From NCBI GenBank assembly GCA_030043575.1, contig JASHXK010000594.1:1-5144 (forward strand): a stretch of 5,144 nucleotides of DNA, in the 5' to 3' direction. A program made the translations under genes and the position numbers. The DNA is from Terriglobales bacterium. Lineage in GTDB: Bacteria > Acidobacteriota > Terriglobia > Terriglobales > Acidobacteriaceae. The stretch's first letter is position 1. The number at the start of each line of letters is the position of its first letter. The notes below the pieces were generated by a model. The model was not told the origin of the DNA. It did not search any database and was given only the letters and a program-made list of their open reading frames with translations. Shown piece after piece: positions 1 through 4,240 of this stretch.

Positions 1-198
1 CCGCGCGGCATTCGGGTAATGGCGCTGATGCCGGGAGCGACGTCGACCGACATCTGGCAGCAGATCAATCCCGACATGCCACGCGATCGCATGATCGAAG
101 TTGAGAGCGTCGCACAGGCGGTACTCTATGCGGTGCTGCTCCCGCCGAATGTGAATCCCACGGAGATCAGCCTGGATCCGGCCGCGGGTGTGCTGTAG
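1..198 (+). CDS. Short-chain dehydrogenase/reductase (SDR), C-terminal fragment
   Basis: Frame 1 is open from the window edge to a TAG stop and encodes 65 residues. It begins RGIRVMALMPGATSTDIW, which matches the classical SDR segment after the active-site YxxxK helix: a beta strand of the 'GIRV..(I/V).PG...T' form, where the PG-x-x-x-T turn contacts the nicotinamide cofactor. It continues with an 'ESVAQAVLYAVLLPPNVNPTEISLDP' tail, typical of SDRs in which the last helix is followed by 'P....i.ei.i.p'. SDR enzymes are usually cytosolic NAD(P)(H)-dependent oxidoreductases. The Rossmann glycine motif, catalytic Ser-Tyr-Lys and start lie left of the window, so substrate and cofactor preference cannot be read. 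The gene converges on the rhomboid gene, with a repeat element between the stops. Family assignment is fairly secure from the tail alone; a specific function is not. Confidence 0.75.
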   Translation, partial: PRGIRVMALMPGATSTDIWQQINPDMPRDRMIEVESVAQAVLYAVLLPPNVNPTEISLDPAAGVL

Positions 199-206
199 GC
201 AAATCC

Positions 207-355
207 TTCACCACGGAGGCACGGAGGGCCCGGAATCGGAATTGGGTTTACCCTGCCACGCAGGATTTCCTGCGGTCTTCCTTCGCGCCCAAGCTGCTTC
301 GTAGTCATGGGGAGACACAAGAAAGACTCCGTGCCCTCCATGCCTCCGTAGTGAG
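207..355. repeat. ~149 bp imperfect inverted-repeat element between convergent genes
   Basis: The 31-base arms at 207-237 and 325-355 are reverse complements at 26 of 31 positions without gaps. The left arm contains a perfect tandem octamer, CACGGAGG twice (212-219 and 220-227). The right arm carries degenerate octamers of the same type. Inside is a smaller stem, CGCAGGA/TCCTGCG (259-265 and 268-274). No convincing ORF lies within it. It fills nearly all of the gap between the SDR stop (198) and the rhomboid stop (364), so a role as a two-way transcription stop is possible. There is no T-run, so I do not call it a terminator. The CACGGAGG motif resembles dispersed intergenic repeats I recall from acidobacteria; this is recollection, not a search. 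Confidence 0.7.
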
Positions 356-363
356 AATTCCGT

Positions 364-1113
364 TCACAGCCCGTAGTGATAACGGCGTGTCCGGGTAGGG
401 AAGAGCTTGATGAGGAAAATGCCCGCGACGAATCCTCCCACGTGTGCCCAGAAAGCGATGCCGCTGGAGGTGCTGGCGTGCGTAGCGATCGACGAAGCGG
501 CGCCGCTGAGAAACTGCGCGACAAACCAGTAGCCAAGCACGATCCACGCCGGCAGCCACATGAAGAAGATGAAGAAGAAGGGCACCAGTGTCAGCACGCG
601 CGCCCGCGGATATAACACAAAATACGCGCCCATCACGCCGGCGATCGCTCCGCTGGCGCCAACGCTGGGGATGGTCGAACCGATGTTGAACAGCGTGTGC
701 AGCAGCGCCGCCGCGATCCCGCAAACAAAGTACAGCACCAGGTACAGCGTGTGCCCCAGATAGTCCTCCACGTTATCGCCGAAGATCCAAAGCGCCCACA
801 TGTTGAAGATCAGATGCAGCCATCCACCATGCAAGAACATCGCGGTAAACAGAGGGACGAAGGCGGCTGCGGTCGGAACGTAGCGCATGCCAAGACCGGA
901 GACGAGGTTCCACGGCACGTAGCCGTGATTGAACAGCACCACCGTAAAGCGCGCCGGCACCACGCCCAGCAAATTGAGGATTTCAGGGCGCGGCTCCGGC
1001 AGTCCGCCGTTCCAGTTCAGTGAGAAAAGGAAGATGACGCTATTCAGCAGAATCAGCGTGTAGTTGATGAAGGGCGTGCCGATCCGAGGTGCGTCGTCTT
1101 TCAGAGGAATCAT
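364..1113 (-). CDS. Rhomboid family intramembrane serine protease
   Basis: This 249-residue polytopic membrane protein is predicted to cleave transmembrane substrates within the inner membrane. The rhomboid core is clear. HGGWLHLIFN places H95, H100 and N104 in TM2 with exactly the spacing of GlpG H145/H150/N154. The catalytic serine is S154 in GASGAIAG (TM4). The catalytic histidine is H224 in AHVGGFVAG (TM6). Hydrophobic segments lie at about 18-33, 84-94, 98-113, 121-141, 152-168, 172-203 and 218-237, consistent with a six-helix core. The N-terminus MIPLKDDAPR is the usual short cytosolic start of bacterial rhomboids without a GlpG-type N-terminal domain, and the tail is a short basic RTRRYHYGL. 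The ATG at 1113 fits the family start, although no good ribosome-binding site precedes it. It is divergent from truB and shares a repeat-rich upstream region. Substrate unknown; the serine/histidine dyad is intact, so it is probably an active protease. Confidence 0.93.
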   Translation of the reverse strand: MIPLKDDAPRIGTPFINYTLILLNSVIFLFSLNWNGGLPEPRPEILNLLGVVPARFTVVLFNHGYVPWNLVSGLGMRYVPTAAAFVPLFTAMFLHGGWLHLIFNMWALWIFGDNVEDYLGHTLYLVLYFVCGIAAALLHTLFNIGSTIPSVGASGAIAGVMGAYFVLYPRARVLTLVPFFFIFFMWLPAWIVLGYWFVAQFLSGAASSIATHASTSSGIAFWAHVGGFVAGIFLIKLFPTRTRRYHYGL

Positions 1114-1129
1114 GGCGGAGCGTAAAACG

Positions 1130-1187
1130 GGCTGTCGGCTATCGGCTGTCAGCTATCGGCCTTAGCATTTAGCCTTTAGCTCTTAGC
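1130..1187. repeat. Heptanucleotide tandem array, about eight degenerate units
   Basis: From 1131 the sequence can be read as consecutive heptamers in one unbroken register: GCTGTCG, GCTATCG, GCTGTCA, GCTATCG, then GCCTTAG, CATTTAG, CCTTTAG, CTCTTAG. The first four also form a 14-base tandem duplication (1130-1143 and 1144-1157, 13 of 14 identical). The last four share the form NNNTTAG. The array lies in the divergent spacer between the rhomboid start (1113) and truB (1297). Its close position upstream of the rhomboid ATG means it could overlap that promoter, though no promoter is recognisable there. Confidence 0.75.
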
Positions 1188-1255
1188 AAGCCGATCATGC
1201 GGCCACAGGCAGGGTGGGATGTTTGTCTGCTAAGGGCTAATAGCTAAAAGCTGGG
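1161..1255. repeat. Inverted repeat built from heptamers, upstream of truB
   Basis: The left arm 1161-1187 (the TTAG half of the array) and the right arm 1229-1255 (heptamers GCTAAGG, GCTAATA, GCTAAAA, then GCTGGG) are reverse complements at 21 of 27 positions, separated by a 41-base loop. The right arm ends two bases before the TTG at 1258 that could serve as an alternative truB start. If transcribed into the truB leader it could fold into a long, weak, AU-rich stem. Read alternatively, the arms are two independent heptamer arrays in opposite orientation. Confidence 0.65.
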
Positions 1256-1296
1256 ATTTGACCGACAAGCCTTTCACCCTCCACGATAGCAGAAGC

Positions 1297-2178
1297 ATGC
1301 CGCTCAACGCTGTGCTGGTGGTGGACAAGCCGGCAGGATGGACCTCGCATGATGTGGTCGGGAAAGCGCGACGCATTCTGGGCGAGCGCTCGATCGGTCA
1401 TCTGGGCACGCTGGACCCGATGGCGACCGGCGTATTGCCCTTGGTCACCGGCCGGATGACCCGGCTTGCGCAGTTTTATACCGCGTCGGAAAAAGCCTAT
1501 GAAGGGACGATCCGGCTGGGCGTTACGACCGACACTTATGATTGCGACGGCGAGCCCGTCGGTGCACACCTGAAGATTCAAGTAACACTTGAAGAGATTC
1601 GGGCGGCTGCGGCGGCCTTTCTGGGCCGTATTCAGCAGGTTCCTCCGCCGTTTTCGGCCAAGAAAGTCCAGGGAGTGCCTGCCTACAAACTAGCTCGCCG
1701 CAAACAGGAGGTCGAGCTGCAGCCGGTCGAGGTCGAGATTAAGGAATTCCAGGTGTTGACCCTGCGGGGCGATGTGGTCGAATTTCGCTGCCGGGTCTCC
1801 TCGGGAACCTATGTGCGGAGCGTAGCGCATGAACTGGGACAGAAGTTGGGAGTGGGCGCGCATCTGGCCAGCCTGCAGCGGACAGCCGTGGGCGAATTCG
1901 TCATCGCCCAGAGCCACACTTTGGACCAGATTGCCGAGGCCTACGCGCAGGGAGAACTTGAGGAGCTTTGCGTGCATCCGCGGCGCGTTCTGCCGGAGAT
2001 ACCATCGGTCACTGCAACCGAGGAAGACGTGGCCAAGATCCGCCATGGCCGGACGGTAAACCTGCCGGAAATGTCCCGCTCGCGATGGGTCAAGGTGTTC
2101 GCCGGACAGTCCGAACTGATCTGCCTGGCCAGCCGTGTGGCAGGAACACTGTTCCATCCCAAGGTGGTGCTGATATGA
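1297..2178 (+). CDS. truB: tRNA pseudouridine(55) synthase TruB
   Basis: TruB isomerises U55 to pseudouridine in the T-arm of nearly all elongator tRNAs. From the ATG at 1297 the protein has 293 residues, within the family range. It opens MPLNAVLVVDKPAGWTSHDV, the standard TruB N-terminal strand. The catalytic aspartate is D40 in GHLGTLDPMATGVLPL (motif II). YEGTIRLGVTTDTYDCDGEP (about residues 68-87) is the next conserved block, followed by PPPFSAKKVQGVPAYKLAR (about 116-134) and RVSSGTYVRSVAHELG (about 166-181). The C-terminal stretch from about residue 235 resembles the small TruB C-terminal/PUA-like domain. I chose ATG 1297 because family alignments begin near this methionine. A TTG at 1258 would add 13 residues without family similarity and sits immediately after the heptamer repeat. 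Neither start has a strong Shine-Dalgarno sequence. The gene is divergent from the rhomboid gene, and its stop overlaps a small ORF. Confidence 0.96.
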   Translation: MPLNAVLVVDKPAGWTSHDVVGKARRILGERSIGHLGTLDPMATGVLPLVTGRMTRLAQFYTASEKAYEGTIRLGVTTDTYDCDGEPVGAHLKIQVTLEEIRAAAAAFLGRIQQVPPPFSAKKVQGVPAYKLARRKQEVELQPVEVEIKEFQVLTLRGDVVEFRCRVSSGTYVRSVAHELGQKLGVGAHLASLQRTAVGEFVIAQSHTLDQIAEAYAQGELEELCVHPRRVLPEIPSVTATEEDVAKIRHGRTVNLPEMSRSRWVKVFAGQSELICLASRVAGTLFHPKVVLI

Positions 2179-2267
2179 AGGACGCGACTACGAGACAGCT
2201 TTCGGCCGCCGCAACAGTAACAATGTCCGATAACAGATATTATGTTAAGTCACGTGCGGGTCGCTAG
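2175..2267 (+). CDS. Possible 30-residue ORF overlapping the truB stop
   Basis: An ATG at 2175 overlaps the truB TGA (ATGA) and reads 30 codons to TAG at 2265. An AAGGTGG at 2161-2167 lies seven bases upstream and could act as a ribosome-binding site, so translational coupling to truB is mechanically plausible. The peptide begins MKDATTRQLSAAATV and ends NRYYVKSRAGR, is basic and has no membrane segment. I do not recognise it. It could be a real leader-type or small protein, the surviving 5' end of a longer gene formerly co-transcribed with truB and cut short, or chance. No frame after the stop gives a convincing continuation. Confidence 0.25.
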   Translation: MKDATTRQLSAAATVTMSDNRYYVKSRAGR

Positions 2268-2326
2268 AATCCACCCTTCCGGCGGTTGCCGGCGCCGATT
2301 TTCTCAATCATTCCAGACCTCAGGCT

Positions 2327-2378
2327 TTTCGCCGAATCGCGGCCTATCTATGGGTGACCCGCGCTCGGGTCGGCGAAA
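2327..2378. repeat. Nested inverted repeats between truB and the toxin-antitoxin operon
   Basis: A perfect 9-base inverted repeat, TTTCGCCGA at 2327-2335 and TCGGCGAAA at 2370-2378, encloses a second perfect stem, GACCCG at 2356-2361 and CGGGTC at 2366-2371 with loop CGCT. The two stems share 2370-2371, so they largely compete rather than stack. There is no downstream T-run. It may end or attenuate truB transcription, or be one edge of the inserted module. The rest of the 255 bp gap shows no further clear feature apart from the antitoxin promoter and a small hairpin (GCCTG-TAG-CAGGC, around 2387-2399). Confidence 0.45.
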
Positions 2379-2400
2379 CAAGTGTCGCCTGTAGCAGGCA

Positions 2401-2427
2401 GACTTAGTCCATCACTTAGTCTATAAT
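2401..2427 (+). promoter_or_regulatory. Antitoxin promoter with direct-repeat operator candidate
   Basis: A consensus -10 box TATAAT lies at 2422-2427, only six bases before the antitoxin ATG at 2434, so transcription would start at or next to the ATG and give a leaderless mRNA. ACTTAGTC occurs twice (2402-2409 and 2414-2421) with a 12-base period, directly abutting the -10. The first copy lies in GACTTAGTC and the second contains ACTTAGT, each a small palindrome around one central T. No good -35 is visible; the repeats occupy that space. This arrangement fits autoregulation by an antitoxin-toxin complex, which is known for type II modules, but the operator role is inferred. Confidence 0.6.
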
Positions 2428-2433
2428 CACCTC

Positions 2434-2664
2434 ATGCAAGTCAATATTCACCAGGCCAAGACCCACCTTTCCAAGCTACTGGAGCGGGTTGCTCTAGGCG
2501 AGGAGGTCATCATCGCCAAGGCAGGCCAGCCGGTAGCGCGGTTGGTGGCCATCAAGAAGCATAGGGGCAAGCGCCCATTAGGTCTGGCAAAGGGTGAGAT
2601 CTGGGTCGCCGACGATTTCGACGCTCCCTTGCCTCCCGACATCGAGGAGTCGTTTTACCGTTGA
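2434..2664 (+). CDS. Type II antitoxin, Phd/YefM family
   Basis: This 76-residue protein has the Phd/YefM form. The N-terminal dimerisation and DNA-binding part is MQVNIHQAKTHLSKLLERVALGEEVIIAKAGQPVARLVAI (about residues 1-40), with the hallmark 'qAKt.Ls.Ll..v..Ge.v.Iak.G.PvArLv' pattern. The C-terminal tail, KRPLGLAKGEIWVADDFDAPLPPDIEESFYR, is acidic and aromatic, the usual segment that wraps and blocks the toxin active site. Its length is typical. Its TGA overlaps the toxin TTG start by four bases (TTGA), giving one operon with antitoxin first. Expression probably starts at the promoter immediately upstream, with the antitoxin alone or with toxin repressing it (family knowledge). The pairing of a Phd-type antitoxin with a PIN-domain toxin is common in bacteria with many such modules. 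Confidence 0.93.
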   Translation: MQVNIHQAKTHLSKLLERVALGEEVIIAKAGQPVARLVAIKKHRGKRPLGLAKGEIWVADDFDAPLPPDIEESFYR

Positions 2665-3047
2665 AGGCACTCCTCGATACACATGTTTTCATCTGGGCCA
2701 TCTCTGAGCCCCCACGGCTCTCTTCCAGAGTTCTAGAGCTGATTGAAGATCGCGACAACGAGATTCTGGTGAGTATCGCCAGTGCCTGGGAGATGGCGAT
2801 CAAGGCGACGACTGGGAAGCTGAGAGTAAGCGGCTCGGCGGCGGAGTTCGTGCAGCGAAAGCTGGTCGAACACCGCATGACCTTGCTGCCTATACAACTT
2901 TCCCACTTGACGATGTTGGAGAAACTTCCGTTACATCATCGCGATCCCTTTGACCGGCTACTCATCGCGCAGTGTATGGCGGAGGAGGCGACGCTGATCA
3001 CGGTGGACCCGCTGCTGAAGCGCTATCGAGTGAAGATCATCAGCTGA
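2661..3047 (+). CDS. VapC-like PIN-domain toxin (predicted RNase)
   Basis: This 128-residue PIN-domain protein is close to usual VapC length. The Mg2+-binding acidic residues expected for PIN nucleases are present: D6 in MKALLDTHVFIWA, E44 in SAWEMAIK, D95 and D98 in HHRDPFDRLLIAQ, and D116 in LITVDPLLKRY. The order LLDTH, WE, DPFDR, TVD is diagnostic of the VapC group annotated as PilT N-terminus. VapC toxins cut tRNA or rRNA and stop translation; the target here cannot be predicted. The start is the TTG at 2661, which overlaps the antitoxin stop. The next in-frame methionine, M45, would remove two catalytic residues. GAGGAG at 2644-2649 lies 11 bases upstream and could be its ribosome-binding site. 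A weak start coupled to antitoxin translation would keep the toxin in deficit. All catalytic acids are intact, so it is probably functional. Confidence 0.93.
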   Translation: MKALLDTHVFIWAISEPPRLSSRVLELIEDRDNEILVSIASAWEMAIKATTGKLRVSGSAAEFVQRKLVEHRMTLLPIQLSHLTMLEKLPLHHRDPFDRLLIAQCMAEEATLITVDPLLKRYRVKIIS

Positions 3048-3059
3048 TCAACGAGCCGA

Positions 3060-3371
3060 TTACGCGGTGGCAGTGAGCAGCTGCTCCAGATCGGCCTTGA
3101 ATTTTCGCAGCGTCTCCAGCCGCTCGGGCGTGGCCTCCACGACTTCCGATTTCGCCCGGAAGACTTCCCTGCCGTCTTTTTCGACCAGCACGCCAAGCAC
3201 TTCGCCCATGCGCCAGCCGGGCGCGCCGATCATCTGCAAACCCGTGGGGGTTGCGCGCAGGAGTGCTATGCAGCCATCGCGAATCACGCCAACTGCGTTG
3301 GGATAACGATCGAAGGTCTGGAGTTCGAAGCCGGCGAGGTAGATGCGTTGCAGTTGTTCGGCGGAGTCCAT
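3060..3371 (-). CDS. Conserved-looking hypothetical protein, 103 residues
   Basis: I do not recognise a named family. The protein is soluble-looking, has no signal peptide or membrane segment, and is 103 residues long from an ATG at 3371. The first ~70 residues look like a compact alpha/beta domain: a short helix (MDSAEQLQRIYLAGF), then strands in ELQTFDRYPNAVGVIRDGCIALLRATPTGLQMIGAPGWRMGEVLGVLVEKDGREVF, with several glycines and a GAPGWRMGE turn. The last ~30 residues (EVVEATPERLETLRKFKADLEQLL) are a charged helix with possible coiled-coil character. Codon use is like its neighbours, and no other frame looks better. There is no clear ribosome-binding site; a TAATTAG array starts ten bases upstream of the ATG. 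It converges on the toxin gene with a 12-base gap and follows the DUF151 gene on the same strand 149 bases away, so co-transcription is possible. Real gene likely; function unknown. Confidence 0.7.
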   Translation of the reverse strand: MDSAEQLQRIYLAGFELQTFDRYPNAVGVIRDGCIALLRATPTGLQMIGAPGWRMGEVLGVLVEKDGREVFRAKSEVVEATPERLETLRKFKADLEQLLTATA

Positions 3372-3380
3372 GAAACAAAG

Positions 3381-3408
3381 TAATTAGTAATTAGTGATTA
3401 GTAATTAG
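3381..3408. repeat. Heptanucleotide tandem array (TAATTAG x4)
   Basis: Four contiguous heptamers, TAATTAG, TAATTAG, TGATTAG, TAATTAG, with a single substitution in the third unit. They lie ten bases upstream of the ATG of the unnamed minus-strand gene. On that strand the units read CTAATTA and could supply -10-like TAATTA or TAATCA hexamers at different distances. A degraded inverted match (CTAATAATTAC, 3502-3512) lies just downstream of the DUF151 stop. The remainder of the 3409-3520 gap shows nothing else I can support. Confidence 0.75.
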
Positions 3409-3520
3409 GCATGGAAATTGTGCCGCGCGCTGTACCGCCTCACGAGCAGCTTTTGCCGCCGAAGAAAGCAATGTCAATCACGCGTCCTATCCGAGTGCTA
3501 GCTAATAATTACTGCTTTTC

Positions 3521-4006
3521 TCACATTTTGTATCGCCCCAAGTCGTCCTCGCCCAGGTTCTCCAGCCATTTGCGCAGTTCTTCAGCAGAGACACGATCGT
3601 TCACGTTGCTGGCGACCTTGCTGTTCTTCAGCACGTCCTCCTCGACGAAGATGGGGCAATCCATGCGCAGGGCCAGAGCCAGCGCGTCCGACGGACGCGA
3701 GTCGACGCTGATGATCTCGCCGTTGCGCTCCAGCCAGATCACAGCGAAGAACGTGTCTTCCTTGAGCTCGGTGACGACCACTTTGCGCACCATCGTCTCC
3801 AGCCCAATCAGCAGGTTCTTCAACAGGTCGTGGGTCATCGGTCGCGGCGTGGTGATCTTCTCGATCTCCAGCGCAATGGCGTTGGCCTCGTACACGCCCA
3901 CCCAGATAGGCAATACCACGTCGCTGCCCTGGTCCTTCAGCACCACGATGGGCATGTTCGTCACCGGGTCCATCATCAGCCCGCGAATTTTCATTTCAAC
4001 TTCCAT
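3521..4006 (-). CDS. DUF151 / bifunctional nuclease family protein
   Basis: From the ATG at 4006 the protein has 161 residues. The DUF151 (BFN) domain covers about residues 4-128. Its signature parts are KIRGLMMDPVTNMPIVVLKD, VLPIWVGVYEANAIALEIE (about 31-49), TPRPMTHDLLKNLL (about 53-66), FFAVIWLERNGEIISVDSRPSDALALALRMDCPIFVEEDVL (about 86-126). The last ~35 residues form a charged helical tail (SAEELRKWLENLGEDDLGRYKM). Family members include plant BBD proteins with reported RNase and DNase activity; the bacterial role is not established. The start is chosen by a strong Shine-Dalgarno, GGAGGGA, five bases before this ATG. An upstream in-frame ATG at 4027 adds seven residues but has no such site. 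The gene follows miaB on the same strand after 234 bases, with a hairpin-rich repeat between them. A link to tRNA modification is an inference from position only. Confidence 0.93.
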   Translation of the reverse strand: MEVEMKIRGLMMDPVTNMPIVVLKDQGSDVVLPIWVGVYEANAIALEIEKITTPRPMTHDLLKNLLIGLETMVRKVVVTELKEDTFFAVIWLERNGEIISVDSRPSDALALALRMDCPIFVEEDVLKNSKVASNVNDRVSAEELRKWLENLGEDDLGRYKM

Positions 4007-4011
4007 CGTGG

Positions 4012-4018
4012 TCCCTCC
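4012..4018 (-). promoter_or_regulatory. Ribosome-binding site setting the DUF151 start
   Basis: On the minus strand GGAGGGA (plus-strand TCCCTCC at 4012-4018) precedes the ATG at 4004-4006 by five bases. It is the strongest Shine-Dalgarno in the window and lies downstream of the other possible ATG (4025-4027), so it supports the shorter protein. Confidence 0.85.
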
Positions 4019-4027
4019 AAGGTTCAT

Positions 4028-4179
4028 GGTTCGTATCAGGGCCCGACTTTAGTCGTGCCGAACCGGTCGATTTTAATGTGGGCTTCAGCCCCTGCAAGTC
4101 GCGACCAGGCCGCAGGGGCTAAAGCCCACTCATCTCTTGCTGTGCTCGGCACGTCTGAAGACGTGCCCTGATACGAACC
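4028..4179. repeat. 152 bp palindromic element of four hairpins, between miaB and DUF151 gene
   Basis: The outer arms 4028-4061 and 4146-4179 are reverse complements at 30 of 34 positions without gaps. The inner arms 4078-4095 and 4112-4129 match at 17 of 18. Each arm also folds on itself: 4040-4059 (8 of 9 pairs), GGGCT-TC-AGCCC at 4080-4091, GGGCT-AA-AGCCC at 4116-4127, and a perfect 9-pair stem at 4148-4167. All four share a CTTYAG-type tip (or its complement CTRAAG). The element lies ten bases from the DUF151 Shine-Dalgarno. It resembles palindromic intergenic repeats I recall from acidobacteria. It has no ORF of its own that I trust. If miaB and the DUF151 gene share a transcript, it would be a chain of stable hairpins in the mRNA, able to act as terminator, processing site or stability element. 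Confidence 0.8.
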
Positions 4180-4214
4180 CCTTACGTCTACCAACTCAAA
4201 AAATTCCCTGTGTT

Positions 4215-4230
4215 CCGTGCTCCCGTGGTG
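4215..4230. repeat. Solo copy of the CACGGAGG-type repeat arm
   Basis: CCGTGCTCCCGTGGTG matches the reverse complement of the left-element arm at 209-224 at 14 of 16 positions; the two differences are an adjacent CT/TC swap. It lies 10 bases downstream of the miaB stop. No partner arm is visible nearby, so it looks like a fragment or half-element. The rest of 4180-4240 shows only an A-run (4198-4203). Confidence 0.45.
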
Positions 4231-4240
4231 GAAACGCCTT

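Noticed and set aside
1130..1255. CRISPR array
   Set aside because: Units are seven bases, contiguous and without spacers.
1258..1290. TTGACC at 1258 as a -35 box for truB
   Set aside because: No acceptable -10 hexamer lies 16-18 bases downstream, so I do not call a promoter.
2242..2394. 50-codon plus-strand ORF starting MLSHVRVARI in the truB/antitoxin gap
   Set aside because: No ribosome-binding site, composition of a chance GC-rich frame (Arg/Ser/Gly/Pro rich), and it overlaps both the other small ORF and the nested inverted repeats.
3035..3050. Palindrome ATCAGCTGAT at the toxin stop as a terminator
   Set aside because: The stem is short and AT-rich, has almost no loop, and no T-run follows. 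It is mostly inside the toxin coding sequence.
3411..4052. 213-codon plus-strand ORF opposite the DUF151 gene
   Set aside because: It is the antisense shadow of a well-supported DUF151 gene: serine/threonine/arginine-rich with no recognisable domain, and without a ribosome-binding site.
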